Assembly (NCBI GenBank): GCA_019638085.1 | Contig: JAHBUL010000002.1 | Span: 1-64,000 of the forward strand | Reading direction: 5' to 3' | Length of the DNA: 64,000 bases | DNA from: Flavobacteriales bacterium | GTDB taxonomy: Bacteria > Bacteroidota > Bacteroidia > Flavobacteriales_F > PHOS-HE28 | Part shown: positions 27,131 to 36,573 of the stretch, piece after piece | Numbering within the stretch: position 1 is the first letter of the stretch | How the letters are laid out: each line of letters begins with the position of its first letter | Notes under the pieces: model-generated | What the model saw: only the letters and a program-made list of their open reading frames with translations | Database searches by the model: none | What the model was told of the DNA's origin: nothing | Translations under genes and position numbers: made by a program

Positions 27131-28123
27131 CTACCGCGTAGGCAGCGCTCCGGCCGGGGTGCCGTCCAACGTGGTCACGCTCCAGTTACCGATATTCAGG
27201 CTCTGGCTGGATTGGGATTGGTAAAAACCGTACGCATGTGTGGTGGTGTACACCACGATCTGCTGCCGGGAAGGCACGGCCCCCATCGGTACACCATCCA
27301 ACGTGGTCACTTTCCAATTGCCGCTGTTCAGGCTCTGGCTGGATTCCGATTGGTAGAAACCGTAGGCATGGCTGCTGGTGTAGACCGCGATCTGGTTCAT
27401 ATTGCTCACCGCATCGATCACGTTGCCGTCCAAGGTGGTCACTGCCCAGTTGGCGGTGTTCAAGCTGCCGCTCATTTGGCTCTGATATAAGCCGTATGCA
27501 TGGGTGCTGGTGTATACCACGATCGTGTTCTCCGATGCAACGGCACCGATCACGTTCCCACTGAGGGTGGTCACCTTCCAGTTCCCGGTGTTCAGACTAC
27601 CGCTGGATTCGCTCTGGTTAAAGCCATAGGCATGAGTGGGCGTGTAGACCACCACCATGTTCCCCGAGCGCACCATGTCGCAACCCGCTACGCCTGGAGG
27701 TCCCTGCGGCCCGGCCGGGCCAGGCATGTTATTGGCCGCGTGCAGGGCGTACGGCACGCTCAACAGCTCGCTGGCCCCGGAGATGCTGTAGTTGCTTCCG
27801 CCAAGAGGATCGGTTTCCGTCCGCAGGAAATACGGGCCGCTGCCCCAATCAATGCTGCCCACGCTACCGCTCACAACCGTGCCACCGCCCAGTTCCACCG
27901 TTACGAGCCCGTTCGCATTGGTGGTGGCGCTGTGTGTTTCCACGAAGACCGCCGTGCCGTTCGCACTGCCTTGCAGAATGCTCATCCGCAGGGTCACGTC
28001 GCCATTGGTCACCAGCATGTCGGCAGCATCGCGCACCACGGCTTGAAAGCTCATGCGCTCCGGCGCTTGTGCCCAGGTGAAGGAAGCGATGCAGGATAGA
28101 AGTAGGAGGAAAGATGAACGCAT
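27131..28123 (-). CDS. Secreted repeat protein with collagen-like stretch and four 44-aa repeats
   Basis: The 330-aa product has a signal peptide (to about residue 18) and an N-terminal domain common in Bacteroidota exported proteins (FQAVVRDA...LV; about 25-130). A short collagen-like Gly-x-y run follows (about 134-147), then four 44-aa repeats with HAYG at residues 164, 208, 252 and 296 (each with VVYT, SLN-x-x-NW, VTTL). There is no T9SS domain, because the protein ends inside repeat four (ALPTR). It could be a stalk or fibre-like surface protein. The upstream T9SS gene ends two bases before its start, so the two are probably co-transcribed. Confidence 0.75.
   Translation of the reverse strand: MRSSFLLLLSCIASFTWAQAPERMSFQAVVRDAADMLVTNGDVTLRMSILQGSANGTAVFVETHSATTNANGLVTVELGGGTVVSGSVGSIDWGSGPYFLRTETDPLGGSNYSISGASELLSVPYALHAANNMPGPAGPQGPPGVAGCDMVRSGNMVVVYTPTHAYGFNQSESSGSLNTGNWKVTTLSGNVIGAVASENTIVVYTSTHAYGLYQSQMSGSLNTANWAVTTLDGNVIDAVSNMNQIAVYTSSHAYGFYQSESSQSLNSGNWKVTTLDGVPMGAVPSRQQIVVYTTTHAYGFYQSQSSQSLNIGNWSVTTLDGTPAGALPTR
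27134..27670 (-). repeat. Tandem coding repeats, 132 bp each, four copies
   Basis: Four 132-bp units encode the 44-aa modules of the collagen-like protein. Unit length is constant and a multiple of three. The outer units are the most diverged. Confidence 0.8.
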
Positions 28124-28125
28124 GG

Positions 28126-28596
28126 CTATTGTTTGATCACCCGCAGTGTGGCCTGTTCGCCGCTGCGCTGAAGGTGGATGAGGTAGGTGCCCGTGGGCCT
28201 GCCGGACAGGGGAATGAAGGTGCGGTGGCCCGAAAAACTGCCGCTGCTGATCAGCCTTCCGTCAGTATCCATTAGACGATAGGCGGTGATGCCATCCCGA
28301 CCGGCAAGCTGTATGGTAATGCCGTCGTTCGCCGGGTTGGGCATCGCGCTCACCCCCAATGCAGCTTCATTTTCCGGCACCTCCACGCTTAGCCATTCAT
28401 ACGGTTGTTGTACGCCTTGTTGCACGGATCCGCCCGTGGAAGTAATGGATAAAGCATCCACCTGGCCGAGCGTCCAGCTCAAGCTACCGCCCGCTCCCGT
28501 GGCCTCGCCGCCTGCTGGCACCACCGCGCGCTGGGCGTGAAGGTGACCGCAAGCGGCCAGCAGGAACAAGGCGATCAGCGAACGCAGGGAGCACAT
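28126..28596 (-). CDS. Small T9SS sorting-domain protein
   Basis: The product is about 156 aa from the ATG at 28596, which opens a signal peptide (MCSLRSLIALFLLAACGHLHAQ). A short segment follows (VPAGGEATGAGGSLSWTLGQ, then GVQQPYEWL), a motif often seen in small Bacteroidota exported proteins. A complete sorting domain (SAMPNPANDGI to LRVIKQ) ends the protein. Most of the mature protein is the sorting domain, so it may serve as a surface peptide carrier or be a remnant. It directly precedes the 44-aa-repeat gene. Confidence 0.75.
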   Translation of the reverse strand: MCSLRSLIALFLLAACGHLHAQRAVVPAGGEATGAGGSLSWTLGQVDALSITSTGGSVQQGVQQPYEWLSVEVPENEAALGVSAMPNPANDGITIQLAGRDGITAYRLMDTDGRLISSGSFSGHRTFIPLSGRPTGTYLIHLQRSGEQATLRVIKQ

Positions 28597-28882
28597 CGAT
28601 GCGAAAGGTATTGAAATGACCTGAACGGGAGTGATGGTCGGGCATGGCACCGCGCGAGGACGCATTCATTGTGTTCAAAACAGGTTCCACACATCACGCC
28701 GCATATGCAAGGCATCGCAATGGATTGCCGGAGGCTCGCAAGAACGTGCAGGGAAGTGGCGCGAACCGCCTCGCTATGCACGGACCTACTTGAACAAAAG
28801 GCGAGCAACAGACACAACCTTGCATTGCAAGCCACCTAACTTTACGCAACGTTACATCTCTCGTCTCCGCATAGTGTCCTCC

Positions 28883-31318
28883 ATGACGCATATCCTTCGT
28901 TGCTGTACAGTGCTCTGTACCTATCTTGCATGGGGTGCAGTGGGCCACGCACAGCTGCAGATCAACGAGGTTTGTTCCAAGAACTACCGCAGCGCGGAGG
29001 ACAGCTTCGGGCATCACACGGACTGGATCGAACTGCACAATGTCGGAACCTCGGCGGTGCAGTTGGGCCAGTACTATTTGAGCGATCGTTTCTACGAGCC
29101 GAGCATGTGGCGCATGCCGGAGATCTTGCTGGAAGCAGGTGGTTACGTGCTGTTCTTCTCCGCGCACAGCGCAAGTGGGGAGGAACATTTCCCCTTTGGT
29201 ATCGCGCAGGAGGGGGAGTCGGTATTCCTCTTTTCCGAAGCGCTCCAGCTTGTGGACCGCATGGACATTCCCGCGTTGAGCAGCGACCATAGCGCTGGTA
29301 TTCCCTTGGGTGGCCAGGATGTGCGCATTTTCCAGCAGCCCACACCCGGGGCACCTAACAACACGCCGGACTATGCCGGATATGCGACCATGCCGCTCCC
29401 GAGCGTTGCGCCGGGTCTTGTTCCTGCGGGTGCCAGTCTACAGCTACACACCAGTTCCGGCGAGGAGATCCGCATATCGCTCGACGGCAAGGACCCCGAT
29501 CCGCTCAGCCCGCTCTACACGGGTCCTTTGGAGCTCAGTTCCAGTGTGGTGGTGAAGGCGCAAGCAAGCCTGCCCGACCACCTGCCATCGCCTGTTTTTA
29601 CCGGCACTTACTTCATTAACGAAACCGCGGGTCTGCCCATCCTATCCCTCTCGGTGGAACCCGATAGCATGTTCCACGAGGAACTCGGGCTGTACATGCT
29701 GGGGCCCGATGCCGATAGCCTTCCGCCGTACGAAGGCGCGAACTTCTGGTCCAACAGGAGCATACCCGTGCGTATGGAGTTCTTCGATGAGCAGGGCCGG
29801 CAGCGCCATGTGCAGCAAGTGGATCTGCGGATGCATGGTGGTACCCAGTCACGCACAAAGCCACAACGCTCCCTCCGTCTGATCGGGCGTAAACGGTACG
29901 GTAACAGCCTGATCGAATATCCGTTCTTCCCGGAACGTGGTGGCTTCGATCAGTACAAGCATTTGGTGTTGCGCAATTCCGGGGGCGATTACTGCCTCGC
30001 TCATTTCCGCGATGGCTTTTGGCACCAACGATCCCTGCACGGAGGACTGGATGTCGACGAGCTGGCATTCCGTCCCGTGCGGGTCTTCATCAACGGTGTC
30101 TATTGGGGCATGATGAACCTGCGGGAACGGCTAAGCCCGGAGGACGTGGCCCTGAACCATGGGCTGGACCGCGACGAGGTCCTCTTCTTCGACCAGGAGA
30201 ACGAACCCGTGCAGGGCGACAGTATCCATTTTGCGCAGCTCTACAACTACATCCTTGATGAGGACCTGAACGATCCCGTGTACTTCCAACATGTGGATGA
30301 TCTGCTGGACCTGAAGAGCCTGAAGGACTACTTCGCCCTGGAGATCTTCGCGGGCAACGCGGACTGGCCTGCGAACAACATACGGGCCTGGAAACCCGCG
30401 GTGGACAGCGGCAAGTGGCGCTACGTGCTCCACGATCTGGATGCCACCATGAACGTGTTCGGATGGATCACCATGGACATTGACATGTTCCAGCGCCTGT
30501 TCGTGCTGTACGAAGGGGAGATGCACAGCCGGATCTTCAAGGAACTGCTGGAGAACGAAGAGTTCAAGCGCACCTTCATCAATCGCTTGGCCGATCTGAT
30601 GAACACAAGCCTCTCCCCACCCGCGCTGAGGGCCGAGCTGAACAAGATCACCAGTGCCACCGATACCGAAGCACAACGGCATTACGCTCGCTGGTCCTGC
30701 GACTGGAATTCGCGGCTGCTGCATGCCGGCGAGCTGATCCCGGAGTTCATCACCGTGCGTGGTGGCCATGTGCAGGACCACGTGCTCAATTGGTTCAACC
30801 TGCCGAATAAGGTCGCGCTCACCTTCGAGAGCTTCCCGCCAGCCGCAGGCACCATTACCCTCAACACCCTGGATCCGCAGCTTCCGTTCAAGGGCACCTA
30901 CTTCAACGGCAACGCGATCGACCTCAGTGCCCATGCCGATGAAGGTTTCGTCTTCGACCATTGGAGTTACACCGGCAGCGAGGGCACGTTCAGTACATCG
31001 GCCACCTACCAAGGGGAATTCGCCACGGATGGTACCATCACAGCGCACTTTCGCAAGCAAGGCCAGCAGTTGTATACCTTCCCCGTTCCCTGTGTGGACC
31101 TGCTGTACGTGAGCTATGAAAGCGCAGCTGCGGGCAGTGGCCAACTGCGGCTTGCGGATATGGACGGTCGCTTGATCCTGTCCGTACCGCAAGCTTTCCA
31201 TGCCGGTGTGAACAAGATCCAACTGGACCTGGCACAGCTGACTCCCGGCGTCTATGTCCTCACGATGGAGCAGCCGGAAGGCATCAGGAGTGCCCGCGTG
31301 ATCAAAACACGGGAGTAG
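28883..31318 (+). CDS. T9SS-exported CotH-kinase-like protein with lamin-tail domain
   Basis: The product is about 811 aa from the ATG at 28883 (signal peptide ending GHAQ). The order of domains is a lamin-tail domain (LQINEVCSKNY, DWIELHN), a chitobiase-C-like module (ISLDGKDPDPLSPLYTG), a CotH kinase-like domain (about 210-560: LRMHGGTQSRTKPQRSLRL, WGMMNLRERL, YVLHDLDATMN), a bacterial repeat module (TITAHF) and a sorting domain (TFPVPCVDLL to RVIKTRE). CotH proteins are atypical kinases known from spore coats, and the role of secreted Bacteroidota members is unknown. A TAACTTTA element at 28837-28844 may be its -7 box. Confidence 0.88.
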   Translation: MTHILRCCTVLCTYLAWGAVGHAQLQINEVCSKNYRSAEDSFGHHTDWIELHNVGTSAVQLGQYYLSDRFYEPSMWRMPEILLEAGGYVLFFSAHSASGEEHFPFGIAQEGESVFLFSEALQLVDRMDIPALSSDHSAGIPLGGQDVRIFQQPTPGAPNNTPDYAGYATMPLPSVAPGLVPAGASLQLHTSSGEEIRISLDGKDPDPLSPLYTGPLELSSSVVVKAQASLPDHLPSPVFTGTYFINETAGLPILSLSVEPDSMFHEELGLYMLGPDADSLPPYEGANFWSNRSIPVRMEFFDEQGRQRHVQQVDLRMHGGTQSRTKPQRSLRLIGRKRYGNSLIEYPFFPERGGFDQYKHLVLRNSGGDYCLAHFRDGFWHQRSLHGGLDVDELAFRPVRVFINGVYWGMMNLRERLSPEDVALNHGLDRDEVLFFDQENEPVQGDSIHFAQLYNYILDEDLNDPVYFQHVDDLLDLKSLKDYFALEIFAGNADWPANNIRAWKPAVDSGKWRYVLHDLDATMNVFGWITMDIDMFQRLFVLYEGEMHSRIFKELLENEEFKRTFINRLADLMNTSLSPPALRAELNKITSATDTEAQRHYARWSCDWNSRLLHAGELIPEFITVRGGHVQDHVLNWFNLPNKVALTFESFPPAAGTITLNTLDPQLPFKGTYFNGNAIDLSAHADEGFVFDHWSYTGSEGTFSTSATYQGEFATDGTITAHFRKQGQQLYTFPVPCVDLLYVSYESAAAGSGQLRLADMDGRLILSVPQAFHAGVNKIQLDLAQLTPGVYVLTMEQPEGIRSARVIKTRE

Positions 31319-31395
31319 GGGAAGGCCGGGCTGTGGTGGAACTCATATATGGTGTTTGCTACGTGTTGGACATCACGCTCCATGCTCCGCCGTGC

Positions 31396-32169
31396 TCACA
31401 CCCAGCCCATCTCGCTGGCATACCGCATCAGCTCTACAGCGTTCTTCATACCGGTTCGCCGAAGCAGGTTGCGGCGATGTGTGATCACGGTCATGGGACT
31501 GATGCAAAGCTCCGCTGCGATCTTTTTACTCGCCTTTCCAACGGCCATCCTTCGCAACACATCCAGTTCACGAGGTGTAGGACGATACTCAACCCGTTCC
31601 GCAGCGCTTTGGGGCAACTGGATATCCAAGAAGTCGAAGCCGTTCGCTTGCCATCCGATCCTGTTGCTGCTCTTGATGCCGCTGATGTCCTTAAGCAAAC
31701 TAAAGGTGCTGTGGACCACCCCGGACGCTTCATCCACTTCAAATACCGCTGACTGCCGCAGTACTTTTATGTAATGCCCGTCCGCTTTCCGCATCCGATA
31801 ATCCAACGTTAGACAGAGTTCGGGCAATTTGCCCGGATCCCGGAACCCGATCATGGCCTTGATCGCGCTCTGGGTCAGGCGGGAAACAGCAGGAGCATCA
31901 TCCGGATGCACGATCCCATAAAGCAGTCCGGTATCAACTTTTGCATCGATGTACCCCAGCACCTCCTTAAAACCGCGAGCATATACCACCCGCCCCAGAC
32001 TGTAATTGAAGACATAGAGAAAATGGCCGGCGAAATGTGGGAACTGACCGAGAAGCTTTTCCAAGCGGGCAGGTAGGTCCTTGTTGGCCTGCGGCGTTTC
32101 GCTACGCAGTTCCTCCAATGTGCGGAACAGGGATGCGACGTCCGGATGATGAGGACCTTTTTTGTTCAT
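31396..32169 (-). CDS. LuxR-family transcriptional regulator with PAS-like sensor domain
   Basis: The 257-aa product has a PAS-like domain (about residues 45-165: GRVVYARGFKEVLGY, GIVHPDD, LDYRMRKADGHYIKVLRQ). The C-terminal LuxR HTH (about 190-250) reads TPRELDVLRRMAVGKASKKI and ISPMTVITHRRNLLRRTG. It is cytoplasmic with no receiver domain, so it is likely a one-component regulator responding to a small ligand or redox cue. It converges with the CotH gene. Upstream lies a 600-base non-coding stretch containing tandem repeats. Confidence 0.85.
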   Translation of the reverse strand: MNKKGPHHPDVASLFRTLEELRSETPQANKDLPARLEKLLGQFPHFAGHFLYVFNYSLGRVVYARGFKEVLGYIDAKVDTGLLYGIVHPDDAPAVSRLTQSAIKAMIGFRDPGKLPELCLTLDYRMRKADGHYIKVLRQSAVFEVDEASGVVHSTFSLLKDISGIKSSNRIGWQANGFDFLDIQLPQSAAERVEYRPTPRELDVLRRMAVGKASKKIAAELCISPMTVITHRRNLLRRTGMKNAVELMRYASEMGWV

Positions 32170-32485
32170 CTTACCAGCGATCAGGCATCACTGAATTTTG
32201 CGAAACGATATTGAAGCAGCGTAAAAATTGCGTGACCCCAGTACCTGATGTTGAGATACATGGATCATGCGGTCATCGGGATCTGAGTTGGTTGTGTTGC
32301 GGATGGTTACCGTTCTTTAATACACCTTGCAGCAAAAGGTTACCAGTTCCATCCGGGCCTTCATGCTTGGTACGGGTGTGGTATGGAGGTTATCATGGCG
32401 ATCAATTATCCTTCATGCCTGAGCGGTCGTTCCAAGGCATTGGGGTGGTTGCGGTTCAATTTTCCAACCTTCGGCTTTTCGGGTA
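32170..32485. other. Non-coding stretch upstream of the PAS-LuxR gene
   Basis: No coding pattern, strong promoter or stable hairpin is evident here. It must hold the promoter of the PAS-LuxR gene, which is transcribed leftwards. Confidence 0.4.
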
Positions 32486-32565
32486 GTTGGTTCTTCAGTG
32501 CGTTGGTTCTTCAGTCTGTTGGTTCTTCAGTCTGTTGGATCTTCAGTCTGTTGGTTCTTCGGCCC
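32486..32565. repeat. Tandem array of five 16-bp units
   Basis: Five consecutive units of GTTGGTTCTTCAGTCT type occur, at 32486, 32502, 32518, 32534 and 32550. The first and last are degenerate. The unit length is not a multiple of three, so no coding repeat is meant. It leads directly into a second array. Confidence 0.8.
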
Positions 32566-32580
32566 TTCGAGTACCTCAGG

Positions 32581-32714
32581 GACCGAAGTCTCAAGACAAG
32601 TCTCGGGACCGAAGTCTCAAGACCGAAGTCTCAAGACAAGCCTCAAAACCGAACTCTCAAAACCGAAGTCTCAGGACAAGTCTCGGGACCGAAGCCTCGG
32701 GACCGAAGTCTCGG
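32581..32714. repeat. Tandem array of 14/12-bp units
   Basis: Ten units alternate between a 14-bp form (GACCGAAGTCTCAA or ...CTCGG) and a 12-bp form (GACAAGTCTCGG). The array is bounded on both sides by related elements, CGGCCCTTCGAG followed by CCTCAGGG, of the kind common in intergenic repeats. Confidence 0.8.
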
Positions 32715-32716
32715 GA

Positions 32717-32750
32717 CCATCGGCCCTTCGAGAGCCTCAGGGTCCGATGG
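32717..32750 (-). terminator. Hairpin at the 3' side of the SBBP gene
   Basis: CCATCGG-C-CCT pairs with AGG-GT-CCGATGG around a 12-base loop that contains TTCGAGAGCCTC. It lies 24 bases past the stop of the minus-strand SBBP gene. It may serve as a terminator, but it also resembles the repeat-family element flanking the tandem arrays. Confidence 0.45.
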
Positions 32751-32774
32751 GGCATGGACAGAGGCTCCGGAAGC

Positions 32775-35700
32775 CTACTTGATCACACTCAACCGCTGCA
32801 CGGTGCGCTCACCGTTCACCGTAATGCTCACCATATAAACACCGCTGGCGATGTCGCTCGGCAGGTCCAGGATGGCGGTGAACCGGTCTCCGTTGTTACT
32901 GAATTCTTTGCTGAACACCTGCTTGCCATAGATGTCCTGGAGGTCCACCGTGATCTGCTGCTCCGGGTCCTGGATCCCATCGATGTTCAGGTTCACTTGT
33001 CCGCTACGCAGAGGGTTCGGCCACAGGCTCGTAACTCCGTTGGCCTGCACCATGCTGGCCTCAGGGCGGTTGCCGCTGTTGTCGATGGTGATGTTGCAAC
33101 TGCTGGCGCAGAAGCCGCTGTAGAGCCCGTTCACCTTCACGTTGATCTCCACGTTGTAGGTATTGCCGTCCTGTAACAAGGGCGCCACGTTGTTGTTCCA
33201 CTTCAACTGCAGGATGTAGGTGTTGCGGATGAAGGTCTGGTCATAGCCCTCCTGGGTGTTGATGATCCGGAACTGGTACTCCGTTGCACCCACTATCGGC
33301 TTCGCATAGATGAAGCTGTTGTTGGTGTTGAAGGTCCGGATCTCATTGCAGGAGTGGCCGTAGGCCGGCGCTTGGATCAGCTGTGAGCAGGTGACCACCT
33401 GTGGCAGGCTCAGGCCCATCTCGCAACCGCCTCCGAAGTGCGCGGTCGCAATGGGGCCATCGCGATCCGTGCGGACACGTGCGAAGTACTTCACACCAGG
33501 TACCAGCGGATTGGTCACCATGTCCCAGAAGTGGACGTAGTTGTACGGCCGTGCAATACGGCGCATGAAGCCGGCATCGGGATCGGAGAACTCGAACTGG
33601 TAGTTGGAGGCCCCGGTCACCTTATTGGCGTAGACCTTATTACCCAGCTGGTTATTGAAGAGGCCGCACTCGGTGGGGGCAATGTTGGCCGGACCGATGG
33701 GCAGGCAGAAGCTATGCGCGCTTCCATAGTTAGGGTTGAGCGGCGTAGTGGAAGGGGAGTTCGCCCCACCGTCGAAATCATCACGAAGCAGGAGCGCGCC
33801 GGCCCTGGTACGCAATTCCCAACCGCCACCCACAATGCCGTCACCGAAGCTGTCCATCAGGCGGAAGCCGTAGCACGCGGAGGTGGGAGTGCTGCCAAGA
33901 CATAGCGTGTCGGTCACCACTTGGTTGTCCTCGCTTGCTACCGGGCCGCCACTTGCGATCACCACATTGTTCACATCGGTCACCTGCCACGTGAGCTGCT
34001 CCGGGTCGCCGTCCGAATTGATCACCACTACCACCTCGTTTCCACCAGGGCATCCGCTGAGGCTCGACAGTTTGGCCAGAAAGCCGTCGTAGATACCGCC
34101 GAACGTGTTCTGGAATCCACCAGCGCTAATGGCTCCCGTGGAGTTGGTGTAGCCCGCGATGTAGATTTTCCCATTGGCATCCAATGCGCCGGACCGCCCG
34201 GAATCATCGGTAAGGCCGCCGTAGTAACTTCCCCATAAGCGGTCGCCATTGGGATCCAACTTCACCACGAACGCATCCGCGCCACCGCCAAGCGTGTATT
34301 GGTGGGCTGCTTTTGCGATCCGGCTGGTGGAGCTGGTCTGGCCCACCAAATAGATATTGGCTGAAGCATCCGTCACACAGGACCAGCCCAGATCGTTGGC
34401 CGTACCGCCGTAGTAGGTGCCCCATTGACGTGTTCCAGCGGCGTTGAATTTCACAAGGAACGCATCGATCAACCCTTTCCTGGAGTTCTGGAATCCGCCG
34501 GCTGCAATGCCCGTGGAGGATGTGGTCTCCCCGGTCAAGTACACATTCCCCAAGCCGTCCACCGCGCAGCCATGCCCAAGCTCATTGCCCGTGCCACCAT
34601 AGTAGGTGCCCCACTGGCGCACTCCTGAAGTGTTGAACTTCACCAGGAAGCCATCACCGGTGCCGCCCCCGAATGTGCTTTGATGCCCCGAAGAGGCAAT
34701 GGAGCCGGAGGAGTTCGTCTGGCCTGCCAGGTACACATTGCCGCTGCCGTCCACCGCGCAGGCATTGCCGTTCTCCCCGTTCGTGCCGCCATAGTACGTG
34801 CCCCACTGGCGCACCCCTGATGCATCGAATTTCACCAGGAACGCATCGTAGTTCCCGTTGTAGCTGTTCTGGTGGCCTCCGGAGCCAATGCCCGCACTGG
34901 AGTTGGAAGAACCCGCGAGATAGGCATTGCCGTTTCCATCCACTGCACAGCAGGCCCCGAATTCGAAAGTGACCCCGCCATAGTACGTGGCCCATTGCCG
35001 CACCCCCGATGCATTGAACTTCACAAGGAAGGCATCCTGCCCGCCACCGAGCGTGCCCTGATGCCCGCTTGCCGCAATACCAGAAGTGGATTTCGAATAG
35101 CCGGCCAAGTACACGTTGCCGCTGGCATCCACCGCACAGGACGTTCCGCCATCCTCCAGCGTGCCACCATAATAGGTGGCCCATAGCCGTGCTCCACTGG
35201 CGTCGAATTTCACGAGGTACGCATCGTAGTTCCCCCCAAGGGTGTTCTGATGCCCTCCGGAAGCAATGCTGCCCGAGGACTTGGTCTGGCCGGCCAAGTA
35301 CACGTTACCGCTGCCGTCCACCGCAGTGGAATAGGCCGCATCATCCCCGGTGGAGCCGTAGTAGGTGGCCCAGATACGGGCAGGGTCGATGGTGATCGGT
35401 AGGGAACGGTCATAGGTGCTCAGTTCAAAACGCAACAGGTCCCCTTCAAGAACGAAACGGGTCGCCACTTCCGCATCCGCTTGATAGCTCACGGGTGCCG
35501 CTTCGATGAAATGGCCCAGCCGATTGCCGTGGAACAACCTGCCAGCCTTGTCCAGAGCGAGTTCCTCCTGATCCTTGAAACGCAAGCGGATCAGTCCCGG
35601 ATCGGCACCGGGATGCACGATGAAGTCATATTCGATCCCCTTCGCCGTGGTGTACACCTTCCAATCGATGCCGGGGTAGACATCATGGTAGGTCACTTGG

Positions 35701-36209
35701 CCAAAGCGGTGGACGTCCATTGCATCATGACCGTAATAATTGGCGAAACTCCCGCTGCGATCATCCGTGGTGATGCGCGCTTGCCTGCTCGCACCCTCCA
35801 GCACCATGTCCATGCGATAGGTCTCGACCCGCACCTTGGACCGGAGTTCCGCTAGTTGCTCCTGCTTGGCCGGATCTTGGCGGGCCTCCTGGAGCAATTG
35901 GTCATATCCTTCCGGCAGGTGAACCCGGTCGAATTGGTATGCGATACCATTGTCCAGCAAGAAAATGTTCGTGTTACCTTCTGAATACCGGAACTTTACG
36001 AAGGATGCGGGAGCACCGGCCATGGTGGTCACCTGTCCCTTGTTCTCCTCGAATCCAGGTGCATCATAGGTCGCCCTCGGCATTTCGGGCCGCGCCGGAA
36101 GTTCCTCGGAAATTGAACGAGGTGAAGAGGCGCCGACAAATGCCGGGGCTGCCTGGGTGAGTGCCAAGATCGCGAGGATCGCAGAGGCCGGATGGAGCAA
36201 GGTTTTCAT
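32775..36209 (-). CDS. T9SS-exported SBBP-repeat protein (DUF7948 N-terminus)
   Basis: The product is about 1144 aa from the ATG at 36209 (MKTLLHPASAILAILALTQA signal). The N-terminal domain is DUF7948-like (FEENKGQV, FLLDNGIAYQF, EYDFIVHPGADP; about residues 45-290). Seven SBBP beta-propeller repeats follow (each W-x-T/S-YYG and D-x-x-GNVYLAG, about 50 residues apart; about 300-660). Then come a proprotein-like module (GCPGGNEVVVVINSDGDPEQ), fibronectin-like modules and a sorting domain (LWPNPLRSGQV to RLSVIK). It is likely a large surface or extracellular protein. Substrate or partner is unknown. Confidence 0.88.
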   Translation of the reverse strand: MKTLLHPASAILAILALTQAAPAFVGASSPRSISEELPARPEMPRATYDAPGFEENKGQVTTMAGAPASFVKFRYSEGNTNIFLLDNGIAYQFDRVHLPEGYDQLLQEARQDPAKQEQLAELRSKVRVETYRMDMVLEGASRQARITTDDRSGSFANYYGHDAMDVHRFGQVTYHDVYPGIDWKVYTTAKGIEYDFIVHPGADPGLIRLRFKDQEELALDKAGRLFHGNRLGHFIEAAPVSYQADAEVATRFVLEGDLLRFELSTYDRSLPITIDPARIWATYYGSTGDDAAYSTAVDGSGNVYLAGQTKSSGSIASGGHQNTLGGNYDAYLVKFDASGARLWATYYGGTLEDGGTSCAVDASGNVYLAGYSKSTSGIAASGHQGTLGGGQDAFLVKFNASGVRQWATYYGGVTFEFGACCAVDGNGNAYLAGSSNSSAGIGSGGHQNSYNGNYDAFLVKFDASGVRQWGTYYGGTNGENGNACAVDGSGNVYLAGQTNSSGSIASSGHQSTFGGGTGDGFLVKFNTSGVRQWGTYYGGTGNELGHGCAVDGLGNVYLTGETTSSTGIAAGGFQNSRKGLIDAFLVKFNAAGTRQWGTYYGGTANDLGWSCVTDASANIYLVGQTSSTSRIAKAAHQYTLGGGADAFVVKLDPNGDRLWGSYYGGLTDDSGRSGALDANGKIYIAGYTNSTGAISAGGFQNTFGGIYDGFLAKLSSLSGCPGGNEVVVVINSDGDPEQLTWQVTDVNNVVIASGGPVASEDNQVVTDTLCLGSTPTSACYGFRLMDSFGDGIVGGGWELRTRAGALLLRDDFDGGANSPSTTPLNPNYGSAHSFCLPIGPANIAPTECGLFNNQLGNKVYANKVTGASNYQFEFSDPDAGFMRRIARPYNYVHFWDMVTNPLVPGVKYFARVRTDRDGPIATAHFGGGCEMGLSLPQVVTCSQLIQAPAYGHSCNEIRTFNTNNSFIYAKPIVGATEYQFRIINTQEGYDQTFIRNTYILQLKWNNNVAPLLQDGNTYNVEINVKVNGLYSGFCASSCNITIDNSGNRPEASMVQANGVTSLWPNPLRSGQVNLNIDGIQDPEQQITVDLQDIYGKQVFSKEFSNNGDRFTAILDLPSDIASGVYMVSITVNGERTVQRLSVIK

Positions 36210-36573
36210 GTCCGTTGGTTGCTTTGGGTGATCCGAACGATGGTCCGGGATCAAGGCACAAAGGAAGACATGGGCCATCCCTCCTGAAATACCGAGTAAT
36301 GGGTATTTTATAGAGGAGCGCTACGCACGATAACGAGACCATGGTGAACGGTGAACTGATCGAAGCCGGACATCCACTGGCCAATGCCTGCCCTTCACTC
36401 TTGGCCTGTCCTTCTTCACCGGTGCGCAAAATGACCGCAGCGTTGTGAGGCCTGATCGACCGATGCCCGAAATGACAGCCCCTCCGGTTTCCAGCTCAAT
36501 ACAACTTCGAACATTCCCCGATTCCAATGGTTTCTTTGCACCGGCGAGTGGGCCAGACAATCAGCAGGCAAGT
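36210..36573. other. Divergent intergenic region between SBBP gene and MFS gene
   Basis: These 364 bases carry no convincing gene. On the minus strand TTCCTTTG (about 36264-36257) resembles a -7 element for the SBBP gene, but no well-placed TTG was found. No clear promoter for the MFS gene was seen. Confidence 0.35.

Noticed and set aside
32581-32714. Possible CRISPR array
   Set aside because: Units of 12-14 bp are contiguous without unique spacers, and no cas genes are nearby.
32487-33176. A 229-codon plus-strand frame across the tandem arrays
   Set aside because: The 16- and 14/12-bp units shift frame, giving low-complexity translation. The right half is antisense to the SBBP sorting domain.
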